Of a stretch of DNA of 64,000 bases, positions 1-8,395 are shown piece by piece. Positions within the stretch are counted from its first letter, which is position 1. Every line of letters starts with the position of its first letter. The DNA is from Acidovorax sp. Leaf160. Its GTDB lineage: Bacteria > Pseudomonadota > Gammaproteobacteria > Burkholderiales > Burkholderiaceae_C. The notes beneath the pieces were generated by a model. The model saw only the letters and a program-made list of their open reading frames with translations, was not told the origin of the DNA and ran no database searches. The DNA lies in assembly GCF_001424265.1 (NCBI RefSeq), contig NZ_LMOV01000023.1:236768-300767 (forward strand), in the 5' to 3' direction. Both the position numbers and the translations under genes were made by a program.

Positions 1-288
1 GCAGCACTGCCCCAGGCTGGGGCCCAGCGCGTGGCGCACCAGCAGGCTGGCGGGAGCGCCGGCGGGCCGGGCCGTGGCCAGCCAGTCGCGCGCATCGGCG
101 ATCGACTGCCATTCGAGATGGCCGCCGCCGATGGTGCCGATGACTGGCCCGCCACCGCCGAACACGGCCATCCAGGCGCCGGCCTCCCGCGGGGCCGAGC
201 CTTGGGTAGACTCCACCGTCACCAGGCAGGCCGGTGCGCCGGCCAGGTTTTCCTGCAGACGCTGCCACGCCGTCTTATCGCCACCCAT
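1..288 (-). CDS. xdhC: XdhC, xanthine dehydrogenase maturation protein (5' part only)
   Basis: Reading the minus strand from the ATG at 288 gives 96 residues that run off the left edge. They match the XdhC N-terminus: STQGSAPREAG at residues 27-37, GTIGGGHLEW at 51-60 and LGPSLGQCC at 88-96. XdhC binds the molybdenum cofactor and supports its sulfuration and insertion into XdhB. A Shine-Dalgarno AAGGA lies just upstream of the ATG. xdhA and xdhB would be expected beyond the left edge, upstream or downstream of this gene. It is the entry enzyme's helper for the purine pathway that follows to the right. The family call is firm; the C-terminal half cannot be judged. Confidence 0.9.
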   Translation of the reverse strand, partial: MGGDKTAWQRLQENLAGAPACLVTVESTQGSAPREAGAWMAVFGGGGPVIGTIGGGHLEWQSIADARDWLATARPAGAPASLLVRHALGPSLGQCC

Positions 289-397
289 TCAAGTCCTTCC
301 ATGTGCCAAGCCGCCCGCCCCATGCCGAGTCGCCTGGCCTGCGGCCTGGCGCGCCGGGATGGCGCCAGCAGCACAGCATAGCGAGCGATTCCCCACC

Positions 398-943
398 ATG
401 ACCCAGCCGCCCTCGCCTCCCAAGCCCTCGCGCCGCAAGCGCCCCTTCTGGTTGCCGGCCAGCGTGATGGCGGCCGTCGCCGCGCTGATGAGCGCCTGCC
501 GCCCGCCCACCGCGCCCACGCGCCCCGAGGAAGCGCTCCCCGCCAGCAGCGAGACCCCGGCCGTCGTCGGTCCGGTGCCGTCCGAAACAGGCTCGGCCCG
601 CACGTCCGCCGCCGCCACGCCGCGCGCCTATCGCCAGGACGCCGCCACGCACCTGTACGGCCTGAATGCCGACCGCATCCACAAGGGCAAGCTGCCCCCG
701 CTGCTCTACGCCATCGGCGTGCTGGAAGTGGACATCGACAAGGCCGGCCGGGTGACCGCCGTGCGCTGGCTGCGCGCGCCGCGCCACGCGCCGGAGGTGA
801 TGAAGGAGATCGAGCGCATGGTGCGCGAAGCCGCGCCCTTCCCGGCGCCGGCGCGCATGGGAAAGGTCACCTACACCGACACCTGGCTGTGGGACAAATC
901 GGGCCGCTTCCAGCTCGACACCAAGACCGAGGGGCAGCTCTGA
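398..943 (+). CDS. Lipoprotein with TonB C-terminal-like domain
   Basis: The protein has 181 residues. A basic start (SRRKR) leads into a hydrophobic stretch ending at LMSAC, so Cys34 is a likely lipidation site. A Pro/Ala/Thr-rich linker follows to about residue 75. The C-terminal part (GVLEVDIDKAGRVTAVRW and on to the end) has the beta-alpha-beta pattern of TonB C-terminal/TonB-like energy-transducer domains common in Comamonadaceae. It lacks the N-terminal membrane helix plus Pro-Lys rod of a true TonB. I chose ATG 398 because upstream in-frame starts extend the protein with low-complexity sequence overlapping the xdhC promoter. Role unknown; it is convergent with uraH and probably not part of purine catabolism. 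Confidence 0.65.
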   Translation: MTQPPSPPKPSRRKRPFWLPASVMAAVAALMSACRPPTAPTRPEEALPASSETPAVVGPVPSETGSARTSAAATPRAYRQDAATHLYGLNADRIHKGKLPPLLYAIGVLEVDIDKAGRVTAVRWLRAPRHAPEVMKEIERMVREAAPFPAPARMGKVTYTDTWLWDKSGRFQLDTKTEGQL

Positions 944-1000
944 AAAAAGCAGTGGATGGCCGGCCCGGCAAGCGCGCAGCACGGCGGCTCCATCCCGCGC

Positions 1001-1040
1001 CCTGACGGCGTGCGGCGCCGGCCCGGCGCGGCGCGTCAGG
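1001..1040. terminator. Hairpin between convergent lipoprotein gene and uraH
   Basis: CCTGACG (1001-1007) pairs with CGTCAGG (1034-1040) around a very GC-rich inner arm. It overlaps the uraH stop codon and could end transcripts from both sides, but neither strand has a good T-run, so termination is not certain. Confidence 0.4.
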
Positions 1041-1386
1041 AGCCGCGATAGGTGGAATAGCTCCAGGGGCTCACCAACAACGGCACGTGGTAGTGCTGGT
1101 CGGCATGCGCAACGCCGAAGTCCAGGTGCACCACGTCGAGGAAATTGGGTTCGGGCAATTCCACGCCGCGCGCCTGGAAGTACCCCGCCACCTCGAAGCT
1201 CAGGCGGTAGGTGCCGGCGCGCAGGCTGGCGTTGTCGAACAGCGGCGCGTCGGTGCGGCCGTCGTAGTTGAGCACCAGCCGGCGGATCAGCGTCACCTGC
1301 CCGCCAGCGGTCGAATACAGGGACACGACCATGCCGGCGGCCGGGCAGCCGTGCATGGTGTCGAGGACGTGGGTGCTGAGGCCCAT
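1036..1386 (-). CDS. uraH: 5-hydroxyisourate hydrolase (transthyretin-like)
   Basis: The 116-residue protein has the family length. It carries the N-terminal STHVLDT motif (residues 4-10) with the catalytic His and ends in the diagnostic YRGS tetrapeptide. It hydrolyses 5-hydroxyisourate, the product of urate oxidation, to OHCU in the cytoplasm. SD AGGAG is implied by the upstream GGAGATT on the minus strand. It is divergent from the gntR gene at 1479, with a perfect 18-bp palindrome between them. No urate oxidase gene is visible in the window, so the preceding step must be encoded elsewhere. Confidence 0.95.
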   Translation of the reverse strand: MGLSTHVLDTMHGCPAAGMVVSLYSTAGGQVTLIRRLVLNYDGRTDAPLFDNASLRAGTYRLSFEVAGYFQARGVELPEPNFLDVVHLDFGVAHADQHYHVPLLVSPWSYSTYRGS

Positions 1387-1434
1387 AGGGAATCTCCTGT
1401 GATTTCGGGCACCGGGCGGATCGCCGTGTGGACC

Positions 1435-1452
1435 AAAAGTGTATACACTTTT
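1435..1452. promoter_or_regulatory. 18-bp palindromic operator AAAAGTGTATACACTTTT
   Basis: This perfect palindrome sits 48 bp from the uraH start and 26 bp from the gntR start. GTATAC-centred sites of this kind recur before other purine genes in the window (14269, 17868, 22115). It is most simply an FCD-GntR operator controlling uraH and its own regulator; which of the three GntR proteins binds it is unknown. Confidence 0.75.
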
Positions 1453-1478
1453 AGCCAGCCCGCGCCTGCCTATCTTCC

Positions 1479-2156
1479 ATGGAACCCTCCTCCACCAGCG
1501 CCATCGTCGAATCGCTCACCCGGGCGATCGCCACGCACCGGCTGCAGCCCGGCACCAAGCTGGCCGAGCAGAAGCTGGCCGATCACTTCGGCGTGTCGCG
1601 CACCCTGGTGCGGCAGGCACTCTTCCAGCTGGCGCAGAACCGGCTGGTCACGCTGGAGCCTGCGCGCGGGGCCTTCGTCTCCACCCCGTCGGAAGACGAG
1701 GCCCGCCAGGTCTTCGCCGTGCGCCGCATGCTGGAGGCCGAGATGACGCGCGCCTTCGTGCAGAGCAGCACGCCGGCCAAGATCCGTGCGCTGCGCGACC
1801 ACGTGCGGCGCGAGCAGACGGCCGTCGAAGGCACCGACGCCACCAGCCGCACCGAGCTGCTGGGTGACTTCCACGTGCGCATGGCCGAGCTGATGGGCAA
1901 CGAAGTGCTGGCGCAGCTGCTGGGCGACCTGATCTCGCGCTGCGCCCTCATCACGCTGATGTACCAGTCCGCCAGCGCCGCCGCCCATTCGCACGAAGAG
2001 CACGGCGCCATCGTCGATGCGCTGGCCCGGCGCGACGAGGCGCTGGCCGTGCAGTTGATGCAGGCCCATTTGCTGCATGTGGAACAAAGCCTGGCCTTCG
2101 ACCAGAAGCGCCCCCTGAACGATCTGTCCGTGGCCCTGTCGCCGCTGCAACCCTGA
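1479..2156 (+). CDS. GntR-family regulator with FCD domain (purine cluster, copy 1)
   Basis: The protein has 225 residues: a winged helix at about 8-72 ([20 protein letters not shown] recognition region) and an all-helical FCD ligand domain at about 80-212. FadR-subfamily members respond to small acids or related metabolites. It is divergent from uraH across the 18-bp palindrome and followed by puuE after 9 bp, so it is probably co-transcribed with puuE and the uraD-allC fusion. It is clearly related to the regulators at 13293 and 16865 (shared FAVRRxLE and LLGDFHV-type segments). The ligand is probably a purine breakdown product, by location only. Confidence 0.85.
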   Translation: MEPSSTSAIVESLTRAIATHRLQPGTKLAEQKLADHFGVSRTLVRQALFQLAQNRLVTLEPARGAFVSTPSEDEARQVFAVRRMLEAEMTRAFVQSSTPAKIRALRDHVRREQTAVEGTDATSRTELLGDFHVRMAELMGNEVLAQLLGDLISRCALITLMYQSASAAAHSHEEHGAIVDALARRDEALAVQLMQAHLLHVEQSLAFDQKRPLNDLSVALSPLQP

Positions 2157-2165
2157 CCGCCCATC

Positions 2166-3119
2166 ATGACGCTCTACGACTCCACCCTGCCCTACCCGCG
2201 CGACCTGGCCGGCTACGGCCGCAACCCGCCGCACGCCCGCTGGCCCGGCGGCGCGCGCATCGCCGTGCAGTTCGTGCTGAACTACGAAGAGGGCGGCGAG
2301 AACAGCGTGCTGCATGGCGACGCGGGCAGCGAGCAGTTCCTCTCGGAAATGTTCAACCCCGCGGCCTACCCCGAGCGCCACATCAGCATGGAAGGCATCT
2401 ACGAATACGGCTCCCGGGCCGGCGTGTGGCGGCTGCTGCGCGAATTCGAGCGCCGCGGCCTGCCGCTCACCGTGTTCGGCGTGGCCACCGCACTGCAGCG
2501 CCACCCCGACGTGACGGCCGCCTTCGGCGAGCTGGGCCACGACATCGCCTGCCACGGCCTGAAGTGGATCCACTACCAGAACATTCCGGAAGACGTGGAG
2601 CGCGCCCACATGGCCGAGGCGATGGAGATCATCCAGCGCCTGACCGGCCAGCGCCCCCTGGGCTGGTACACCGGCCGCGACAGCCCGCGCACGCGCCGCC
2701 TGGTGGCCGACTACGGCGGCTTCGCCTACGACAGCGACTACTACGGCGACGACCTGCCCTTCTGGATGAAGGTGCAGAAGACCGATGGCAGCGCCGTGTC
2801 GCAGCTGATCGTGCCCTACACGCTGGACTGCAACGACATGCGCTTCGCGCTGCCGCAGGGCTATTCGCATGCCGACCCGTTCTTCCAGTACATGCGCGAC
2901 ACGTTCGATGCGCTGTACGCCGAGGGCGACCCGGCCGGCGACGACCGCCCGAAGATGATGAGCATCGGCATGCACTGCCGCCTGCTGGGCCGGCCCGGCC
3001 GCATCACCGCGCTGCAGCGCTTCCTCGACCACATCCAGCAGCACGACAAGGTGTGGGTGTGCCGCCGCATCGACCTGGCGCAACACTGGGCGCAGCAGCA
3101 CCCTGCGCCGGCCCTCTGA
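2166..3119 (+). CDS. puuE: Allantoinase of the PuuE (polysaccharide-deacetylase-like) type
   Basis: The 317-residue protein has the length and sequence of PuuE: an N-terminal YPRDLAGYGRNPPHARWPGG block, VQFVLNYEEGGENS, and the NodB-like fold with CHGLKWIHYQ and GWYTGRDSPRTRRLV segments. It hydrolyses the ring of (S)-allantoin to allantoate without the usual dinuclear metal site of amidohydrolase-type allantoinases. Its gene follows the regulator by 9 bp and precedes the uraD-allC fusion, whose second domain uses its product. No metal-dependent AllB-type enzyme is seen, so this is the window's allantoinase. Confidence 0.93.
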   Translation: MTLYDSTLPYPRDLAGYGRNPPHARWPGGARIAVQFVLNYEEGGENSVLHGDAGSEQFLSEMFNPAAYPERHISMEGIYEYGSRAGVWRLLREFERRGLPLTVFGVATALQRHPDVTAAFGELGHDIACHGLKWIHYQNIPEDVERAHMAEAMEIIQRLTGQRPLGWYTGRDSPRTRRLVADYGGFAYDSDYYGDDLPFWMKVQKTDGSAVSQLIVPYTLDCNDMRFALPQGYSHADPFFQYMRDTFDALYAEGDPAGDDRPKMMSIGMHCRLLGRPGRITALQRFLDHIQQHDKVWVCRRIDLAQHWAQQHPAPAL

Positions 3120-3121
3120 TT

Positions 3122-3178
3122 CATGCCAAAACGGCCTCTGGCGCCCGCAAATTCTGCGCCTATAGCTCACTTTTCAGG
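3122..3178 (-). repeat. Dispersed short intergenic repeat, copy R1
   Basis: Read on the minus strand: AGCTA, then exactly 22 nt ending in GCGC, then CAGAGGCC and a T-run. It fills nearly the whole gap between puuE and the uraD-allC gene, and the AGGAG used as that gene's ribosome binding site lies at its edge. Confidence 0.6.
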
Positions 3179-3190
3179 AGCAATGCACCC

Positions 3191-4966
3191 ATGCCACTGA
3201 CGCTGGAACAACTCAATGCCGCGCCGGCCGCCGAAGCCCTGGCGCTGCTGGACGGGCTCTACGAGCACTCGCCCTGGATCGCCGAAGCGGCGCTGGCCGA
3301 GCGGCCCTTCCGTTCGCTCGCGCAGCTCAAGTGCGCCATGGTGCGCGCGCTGGCGCAGGCGCCGCACGAAGCCAAGCTCGCGCTGATCCGCGCCCACCCC
3401 GAGCTGGCCGGCAAGGCGATGGTGGCGAAGTCGCTGACGGCCGAGTCCACCAACGAGCAGAACAAGGCAGGCCTGACGCAATGCACGCCCGAGGAATTCG
3501 CGCGCATCCAGCAGCTCAACGCCGACTACAACGCGCGCTTCGGCTTCCCGTTCATCCTGGCCGTGCGGGGGCCGCGCGGCACGGGCCTGCCCAAGCAGGA
3601 AATCATCGAGACCTTCGCCCGCCGCCTGAGCCACCCGGTGGACTTCGAGATGGCCGAGGCGCTGCGCAACATCCACCGCATCGCCGAGATCCGCCTGAAC
3701 GACAAGTTCGGCTACCAGCCCACGCTCGGCAACGACGTGTGGGACTGGCAGGAAAAGCTGGCCACGCACAGCGACCCCGGCTTCGCCGAGCTGGGCCAGC
3801 TCACCGTCACCTACCTGACCGACGCGCACCGCGCCTGCGCGCAGCGCATCAGCCACTGGATGCGCGACTGCGGCTTCGACGAGGTCGAGGTGGATGCGGT
3901 GGGCAACGTGGTGGGGCGCTATCACGGCGAGACGCCCGACGCCAAGATGCTCATGACAGGGTCGCACTACGACACGGTGCGCAATGGCGGCAAATACGAC
4001 GGGCGCCTGGGCATCTTCGTGCCCATGGCCTGCGTGCGCGAGCTGCACCGCGCCGGCCGCCGCCTGCCCTTCGGCATCGAGGTGGTGGGCTTCGCCGAGG
4101 AGGAAGGCCAGCGCTACAAGGCCACCTTCCTGGGCTCGGGCGCGCTCATCGGCCACTTCAACCACGCCTGGCTCGACCAGCAGGACGCGGACGGCATCAC
4201 CATGCGCGAGGCCATGCAGCATGCGGGCCTGTGCGTGGACGACATCCCCAAGCTGCAGCGCGATGCCGCGCGCTACCTGGGCTTCATCGAAGTGCACATC
4301 GAGCAGGGCCCGGTGCTGAACGAGCTGGACATTCCGCTCGGCGTGGTCACCTCCATCAACGGCGGCGTGCGCTATGTCTGCGAGATGACCGGCATGGCCA
4401 GCCACGCCGGCACCACGCCCATGGGCCGCCGGCGCGACGCCGCCGTGGGCGTGGCCGAACTGGCGCTCTATGTGGAGGCGCGCGCCGCGCAGGATGGCGA
4501 CTCCGTCGGCACCATCGGCCAGCTGCAGGTGCCCAGCGGGTCCATCAACGTGGTGCCGGGCCGTTGCCTCTTCAGCCTGGACCTGCGTGCGCCCACCGAT
4601 GCGCAACGCGATGCGCTGGAGCGCGACGTGCTGGCCGAACTGGCCGCCATCGCCCAGCGCCGGGGCCTGAGCTACCAGGCCGAGCAGGCCATGAAGGCAG
4701 CGGCAGCGCCCAGCGCGCCGGCCTGGCAGCAGCGCTGGGAGCGCGCGGTGGAAGCGCTGGGCGTGCCCGTCTTCCGCATGCCCAGCGGCGCCGGCCACGA
4801 TGCGATGAAACTGCACGAAATCATGCCGCAGGCCATGCTGTTCACGCGCGGCCTGAACGGCGGCATCAGCCACAACCCGCTGGAGAGCACGACCGCCGAC
4901 GACATGCAGCTGGCCGTCGATGCCTTCACCCACGTATTGAACCAACTCGCCACGGAAACCCGATGA
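3191..4966 (+). CDS. Fused OHCU decarboxylase - allantoate amidohydrolase
   Basis: The protein has 591 residues and two catalytic parts. Residues 1 to about 170 are UraD: His69 in RAHPELAGK and the ESTNEQNKAGL segment (85-95) are the decarboxylase signature; this part makes (S)-allantoin from OHCU. Residues about 175-591 are an M20 allantoate amidohydrolase (AllC/HyuC type): GSHYDT with His259, KYDGRLG, GFAEEEG, HIEQGP and a C-terminal SHNPLE supply the two-metal site. ATG 3191 follows AGGAG with good spacing; an ATG at 3183 is out of frame. The fusion joins the steps before and after allantoinase (puuE next door). The M20 gene starts inside its stop codon (ATGA). Confidence 0.92.
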   Translation: MPLTLEQLNAAPAAEALALLDGLYEHSPWIAEAALAERPFRSLAQLKCAMVRALAQAPHEAKLALIRAHPELAGKAMVAKSLTAESTNEQNKAGLTQCTPEEFARIQQLNADYNARFGFPFILAVRGPRGTGLPKQEIIETFARRLSHPVDFEMAEALRNIHRIAEIRLNDKFGYQPTLGNDVWDWQEKLATHSDPGFAELGQLTVTYLTDAHRACAQRISHWMRDCGFDEVEVDAVGNVVGRYHGETPDAKMLMTGSHYDTVRNGGKYDGRLGIFVPMACVRELHRAGRRLPFGIEVVGFAEEEGQRYKATFLGSGALIGHFNHAWLDQQDADGITMREAMQHAGLCVDDIPKLQRDAARYLGFIEVHIEQGPVLNELDIPLGVVTSINGGVRYVCEMTGMASHAGTTPMGRRRDAAVGVAELALYVEARAAQDGDSVGTIGQLQVPSGSINVVPGRCLFSLDLRAPTDAQRDALERDVLAELAAIAQRRGLSYQAEQAMKAAAAPSAPAWQQRWERAVEALGVPVFRMPSGAGHDAMKLHEIMPQAMLFTRGLNGGISHNPLESTTADDMQLAVDAFTHVLNQLATETR

Positions 4967-6192
4967 GCAACTACCAGTCACTCGACGCCTGGATCGACCA
5001 GCATTTCGACGAGGAAGTGCGCTTCCTGCAAGCCCTCGTGCAGGTGCCCACCGACACGCCCCCCGGCAACAACGCGCCCCATGCCGAGCGCACGGCCGAA
5101 CTGCTCAAGGGCTTCGGCTTCGAGGCCGAGAAGCACGCCGTGCCCGAAGCCGAGGTGCGCGACTACGGCATGGAGTCGATCACCAACCTGATCGTGCGCC
5201 GCCCCTACGGCAGCGGCGGCAAGACCATCGCCCTCAATGCCCACGGCGACGTGGTGCCGCCCGGCGAAGGCTGGACGCACGACCCCTACGGCGCGGAAAT
5301 CGTTGATGGAAAGATGTACGGCCGCGCCACCGCCGTCAGCAAGAGCGACTTCGCCTCCTTCACCTTCGCCGTGCGGGCGCTCGAAGCCGTCGCCCAGCCA
5401 ACGCAGGGCGCGGTGGAGCTGCACTTCACCTACGACGAGGAATTCGGCGGCGAACTGGGCCCGGGCTGGCTGCTGAAGAAGGGGCTGACGAAGCCCGACC
5501 TGATGATCGCCGCCGGCTTCAGCTACGAGGTGGTCACCGCGCACAACGGCTGCCTGCAAATGGAAGTGACCGTGCACGGCAAGATGGCCCATGCCGCCGT
5601 GCCGCACACGGGCGTGGACGCGCTGCAGGGCGCCGTGCACATCCTGAACGCGCTCTACAAGCAGAACACGGCCTACCAGCAGATCACCTCCAAGGTCGAG
5701 GGCATCAAGCACCCGTACCTGAACGTGGGCCGCATCGAAGGCGGCACCAACACCAACGTCGTGCCCGGCAAGGTGGCGTTCAAGCTCGACCGCCGCATGA
5801 TCCCGGAAGAGAACCCGGTCGACGTGGAAGCCGACATCCGCCGCGTGATCGCCGAGGCGGCTGCGGGCAAGCCCGGCATCACCGTGGAGATCAAGCGCCT
5901 GCTGCTGGCCCATTCGATGAAGCCGCTGGCCGGCAACGCGCCGCTGGTGGGCGCCCTCCAGCGCCACGGCGAAGCCCTGTTCGGTGCGCCCGTGCCGGCC
6001 ATGGGCACGCCGCTCTATACCGACGTGCGCCTCTATGGCGAGGCCGGCGTTCCCGGCGTGATCTACGGTGCCGGCCCGCGCACCGTGCTGGAGTCGCACG
6101 CCAAGCGCGCCGACGAACGGCTGGACCTGGAAGACCTGCGCCGCGCGACCAAGGTGATCGCGCGGGCGCTGAGCGACCTGCTGGCGGCGTGA
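4963..6192 (+). CDS. M20-family amidohydrolase/peptidase, substrate unknown
   Basis: The protein has 409 residues with the M20 fold: NAHGDVVPPGEGW with His94 and Asp96, YDEEFGGELG with Glu159-Glu160 as base and metal ligand, a dimerisation lid around 190-300, and a final ESHAKR histidine. The usual bridging Asp in GRGxxDxKG is missing: here it reads GRATAVSKSD, with Val125 in that place and Asp129 four residues on. Translation is coupled to the uraD-allC fusion by an ATGA overlap. After allantoate hydrolysis the pathway still needs a ureidoglycine/ureidoglycolate hydrolase, and position makes this a candidate, but family members also include DapE/ArgE-like and carbamoylase activities. Confidence 0.75.
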   Translation: MSNYQSLDAWIDQHFDEEVRFLQALVQVPTDTPPGNNAPHAERTAELLKGFGFEAEKHAVPEAEVRDYGMESITNLIVRRPYGSGGKTIALNAHGDVVPPGEGWTHDPYGAEIVDGKMYGRATAVSKSDFASFTFAVRALEAVAQPTQGAVELHFTYDEEFGGELGPGWLLKKGLTKPDLMIAAGFSYEVVTAHNGCLQMEVTVHGKMAHAAVPHTGVDALQGAVHILNALYKQNTAYQQITSKVEGIKHPYLNVGRIEGGTNTNVVPGKVAFKLDRRMIPEENPVDVEADIRRVIAEAAAGKPGITVEIKRLLLAHSMKPLAGNAPLVGALQRHGEALFGAPVPAMGTPLYTDVRLYGEAGVPGVIYGAGPRTVLESHAKRADERLDLEDLRRATKVIARALSDLLAA

Positions 6193-6266
6193 TGCACCCA
6201 GCCGCGCCGTGGCGCGCCGCAGTGCTTGCGGCGCTGCGCACGGCGACGTAACCAAGTGCAGTAATC

Positions 6267-6290
6267 GGCCGGGGTTTGTAAAGCCCGGCC
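6267..6290 (+). other. Hairpin in the M20-ggt gap
   Basis: GGCCGGG (6267-6273) pairs with CCCGGCC (6284-6290) around a 10-nt loop. No T-run follows, so it may be an attenuating or RNA-stabilising hairpin or a weak terminator for the preceding operon. Confidence 0.4.
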
Positions 6291-6378
6291 TAAACTCCTC
6301 GCGGGTTTCGGGGCGGCGGTCTTCATGGCGGCCCGCCCCGCATTCAACGACGACCCGATCAACGAGGAGGATCTTTCC

Positions 6379-8244
6379 ATGCGACTTCGCCAAACGCTGC
6401 TGGCCAGCAGCCTTGCGCTGGCCCTTGCCAGCCTGACCGCCTGCGGCACGTCCGCACAGGCCCCTGCCGCGCCCCAGACTGCGGTGGTGCAGCCAGCCGC
6501 AGAACAGCGGTCCGCCGCAGCGCCCGCGGCTTCCGCACCAGCGGTGGCAGCGGCCCCGGCCGCCGTGCAGCAGACTGCGGCGGCCCAGGCGGCCAGCGCG
6601 GCCTACGACTTCGACATGGACGTCTTCCACCCGGTCGTCGCCCGCAACGGCATGGTGGCGACCGAGCAGGAACTGGCCTCGAAGATCGGGCTCGACATCC
6701 TCAAGGCCGGCGGCAACGCGGTGGACGCGGCCGTGGGCATCGGCTTCGCGCTGGCCGTGGCGCTGCCCAATGCGGGCAACCTGGGCGGTGGCGGCTTCAT
6801 GGTGGTGCATGACGCCAAGACCGGCAAGAACATCGCGCTCGACTTCCGCGAGGTCGCGCCCAAGGGCGCCTCCCGCGACATGTACCTGGATGCGGGCGGC
6901 AAGGTGGTGGACGGCAAGTCGCTCTACACCCACTACGCCATTGGCGTGCCCGGCACCGTGGCGGGCATGGAACACGCCTTGAAGCAGTGGGGCACGATGC
7001 CGCTCGGCAAGGTGATCGCTCCGGCGGCGGCGCTGGCGGACAAGGGCTTCCCGGTCAGCGAGACGCTGGCCAAGATCCTGGACCAGGAAAAGAAGAACAT
7101 GGGCCAGTGGCCTGCCACCCGCGCCATCTTCTGGAAGAACGGCGAGCCGCTGAAGGCGGGCGACGCCCTGGTGCAGAAAGACCTGGCGGCCTCCCTGCGC
7201 CTGATCGGCCAGCAGGGCGCGCGCGCTTTCTACCAAGGCTCCATCGCCCAGAAGATCGCTGCCGAGACGGCGCCCCATGCCGGCGCCGTCACGCTGGCCG
7301 ACCTGCGCGACTACCAGGTCGTCGAGCGCGCCCCGACCACCGGCACCTACCGCGGCTACCAGGTCGTCACCATGCCGCCACCCTCGTCGGGCGGTCCGCA
7401 CCTGGTGCAGATCCTGAACATGCTGGAGCCCCTGCCGCTGGCGCAGTGGGGCCCCAACAGCGCGCAGACCATCCACTACCTGGCCGAAAGCATGAAGCTG
7501 GCCTACGCCGATCGGTCCGAATACCTGGGCGACCCGGCCTTCGTGAAGATTCCCCTCAAAGGCCTGACCTCCAAGGCCTACGCGAACGAGCTGCTCAACA
7601 CCATCGACCCGAACGCGGCGCGCTCGGGCAAGAGCATCAAGCCGGGCAAGCCGCAACCGTATGAAAGCGACCAGACCACGCACTACTCGGTGGTGGACAA
7701 GGCCGGCAACGCCGTGGCGGTGACCTACACGCTGAACACCAACTTCGGCAGCGGCATCGTCGCCCAGGGCACGGGCATCCTGCTCAACAACGAGATGGAC
7801 GACTTCTCCGCCAAGCCCGGCGTGGCCAACGCCTACGGCCTGGTGGGTGGCGATGCCAACGCGGTGGCCGCAGGCAAGCGGCCCCTGTCGTCGATGACGC
7901 CCACCATGGTGCTCAAGGACGGCAAGCCCGTGCTGGTGACCGGCAGCCCGGGCGGCGCGCGCATCATCACCACGGTGCTGCAGACCGTGGTGAACGTGAT
8001 CGACTTCGGCATGAACCCGGCCGAGGCCGCCAGCACGCCGCGGGTGCACCACCAGTGGACGCCGGACGAGCTGCGCATCGAAAAGGGCCTCTCGCCCGAC
8101 ACCATCGCACTGCTGAAGGCGCGCGGCCACAACGTGCAGCTGAAGGCGTCGATGGGCCGCACGCAGACCATCCAGCTGCGCGGCGATGCGATGTATGGCT
8201 ATTCGGACCCGCGCAACCCCGACGGCAAGACGTTCGGTTATTGA
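6379..8244 (+). CDS. ggt: Gamma-glutamyltransferase, exported lipoprotein form
   Basis: The precursor has 621 residues. The start at 6379 is set by GAGGAGG at 6364-6370. A signal sequence ends in LTAC (Cys at residue 21), so the enzyme is probably lipid-anchored in the periplasm; an Ala/Pro/Gln-rich linker follows to about residue 73. The N-terminal nucleophile signature TTHYSVVD begins at Thr433, where autocleavage makes the large and small subunits. GNLGGGGFM and GSPGGARI are conserved substrate-site glycine motifs. It hydrolyses glutathione and other gamma-glutamyl compounds, releasing glutamate. A link with purine use is not obvious. Two hairpins close the gene. Confidence 0.93.
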   Translation: MRLRQTLLASSLALALASLTACGTSAQAPAAPQTAVVQPAAEQRSAAAPAASAPAVAAAPAAVQQTAAAQAASAAYDFDMDVFHPVVARNGMVATEQELASKIGLDILKAGGNAVDAAVGIGFALAVALPNAGNLGGGGFMVVHDAKTGKNIALDFREVAPKGASRDMYLDAGGKVVDGKSLYTHYAIGVPGTVAGMEHALKQWGTMPLGKVIAPAAALADKGFPVSETLAKILDQEKKNMGQWPATRAIFWKNGEPLKAGDALVQKDLAASLRLIGQQGARAFYQGSIAQKIAAETAPHAGAVTLADLRDYQVVERAPTTGTYRGYQVVTMPPPSSGGPHLVQILNMLEPLPLAQWGPNSAQTIHYLAESMKLAYADRSEYLGDPAFVKIPLKGLTSKAYANELLNTIDPNAARSGKSIKPGKPQPYESDQTTHYSVVDKAGNAVAVTYTLNTNFGSGIVAQGTGILLNNEMDDFSAKPGVANAYGLVGGDANAVAAGKRPLSSMTPTMVLKDGKPVLVTGSPGGARIITTVLQTVVNVIDFGMNPAEAASTPRVHHQWTPDELRIEKGLSPDTIALLKARGHNVQLKASMGRTQTIQLRGDAMYGYSDPRNPDGKTFGY

Positions 8245-8251
8245 CCGCCAC

Positions 8252-8318
8252 GCCGGGCACGGCGAGTGCCCGGCCTCACCTCAAACGACCCGCTGGCTGC
8301 CAGGCCAGCGGGTTTTTT
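8252..8318 (+). terminator. Tandem hairpins with T-run after ggt
   Basis: A first stem GCCGGGCAC/GTGCCCGGC (8252-8260/8266-8274) is followed by CCCGCTGGC/GCCAGCGGG (8289-8297/8304-8312) and TTTTTT (8313-8318). The second is a textbook intrinsic terminator. Confidence 0.85.
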
Positions 8319-8329
8319 CATGGAAAAAA

Positions 8330-8395
8330 GACCGCCGGCGCCGGTGGCACGGGCGCATGCAGCTACAAGATCAATAGCGCGCGGAAGTCATTGAC
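8330..8395 (-). repeat. Dispersed short intergenic repeat, copy R2
   Basis: On the minus strand it reads TTGTAGCTG, 22 nt ending in GCGC, then CGGCGGTCTTTTTT. The TAG inside this repeat is the stop codon of the glycerate kinase gene, so the last few codons of that gene belong to the repeat. Confidence 0.6.

Noticed and set aside
3183..3185. ATG as start of the uraD-allC fusion
   Set aside because: Out of frame; ATG 3191 fits both frame and AGGAG spacing.
4978..8130. Long minus-strand frame opposite the M20 and ggt genes
   Set aside because: Low-complexity composition and both sense genes have complete catalytic motifs.
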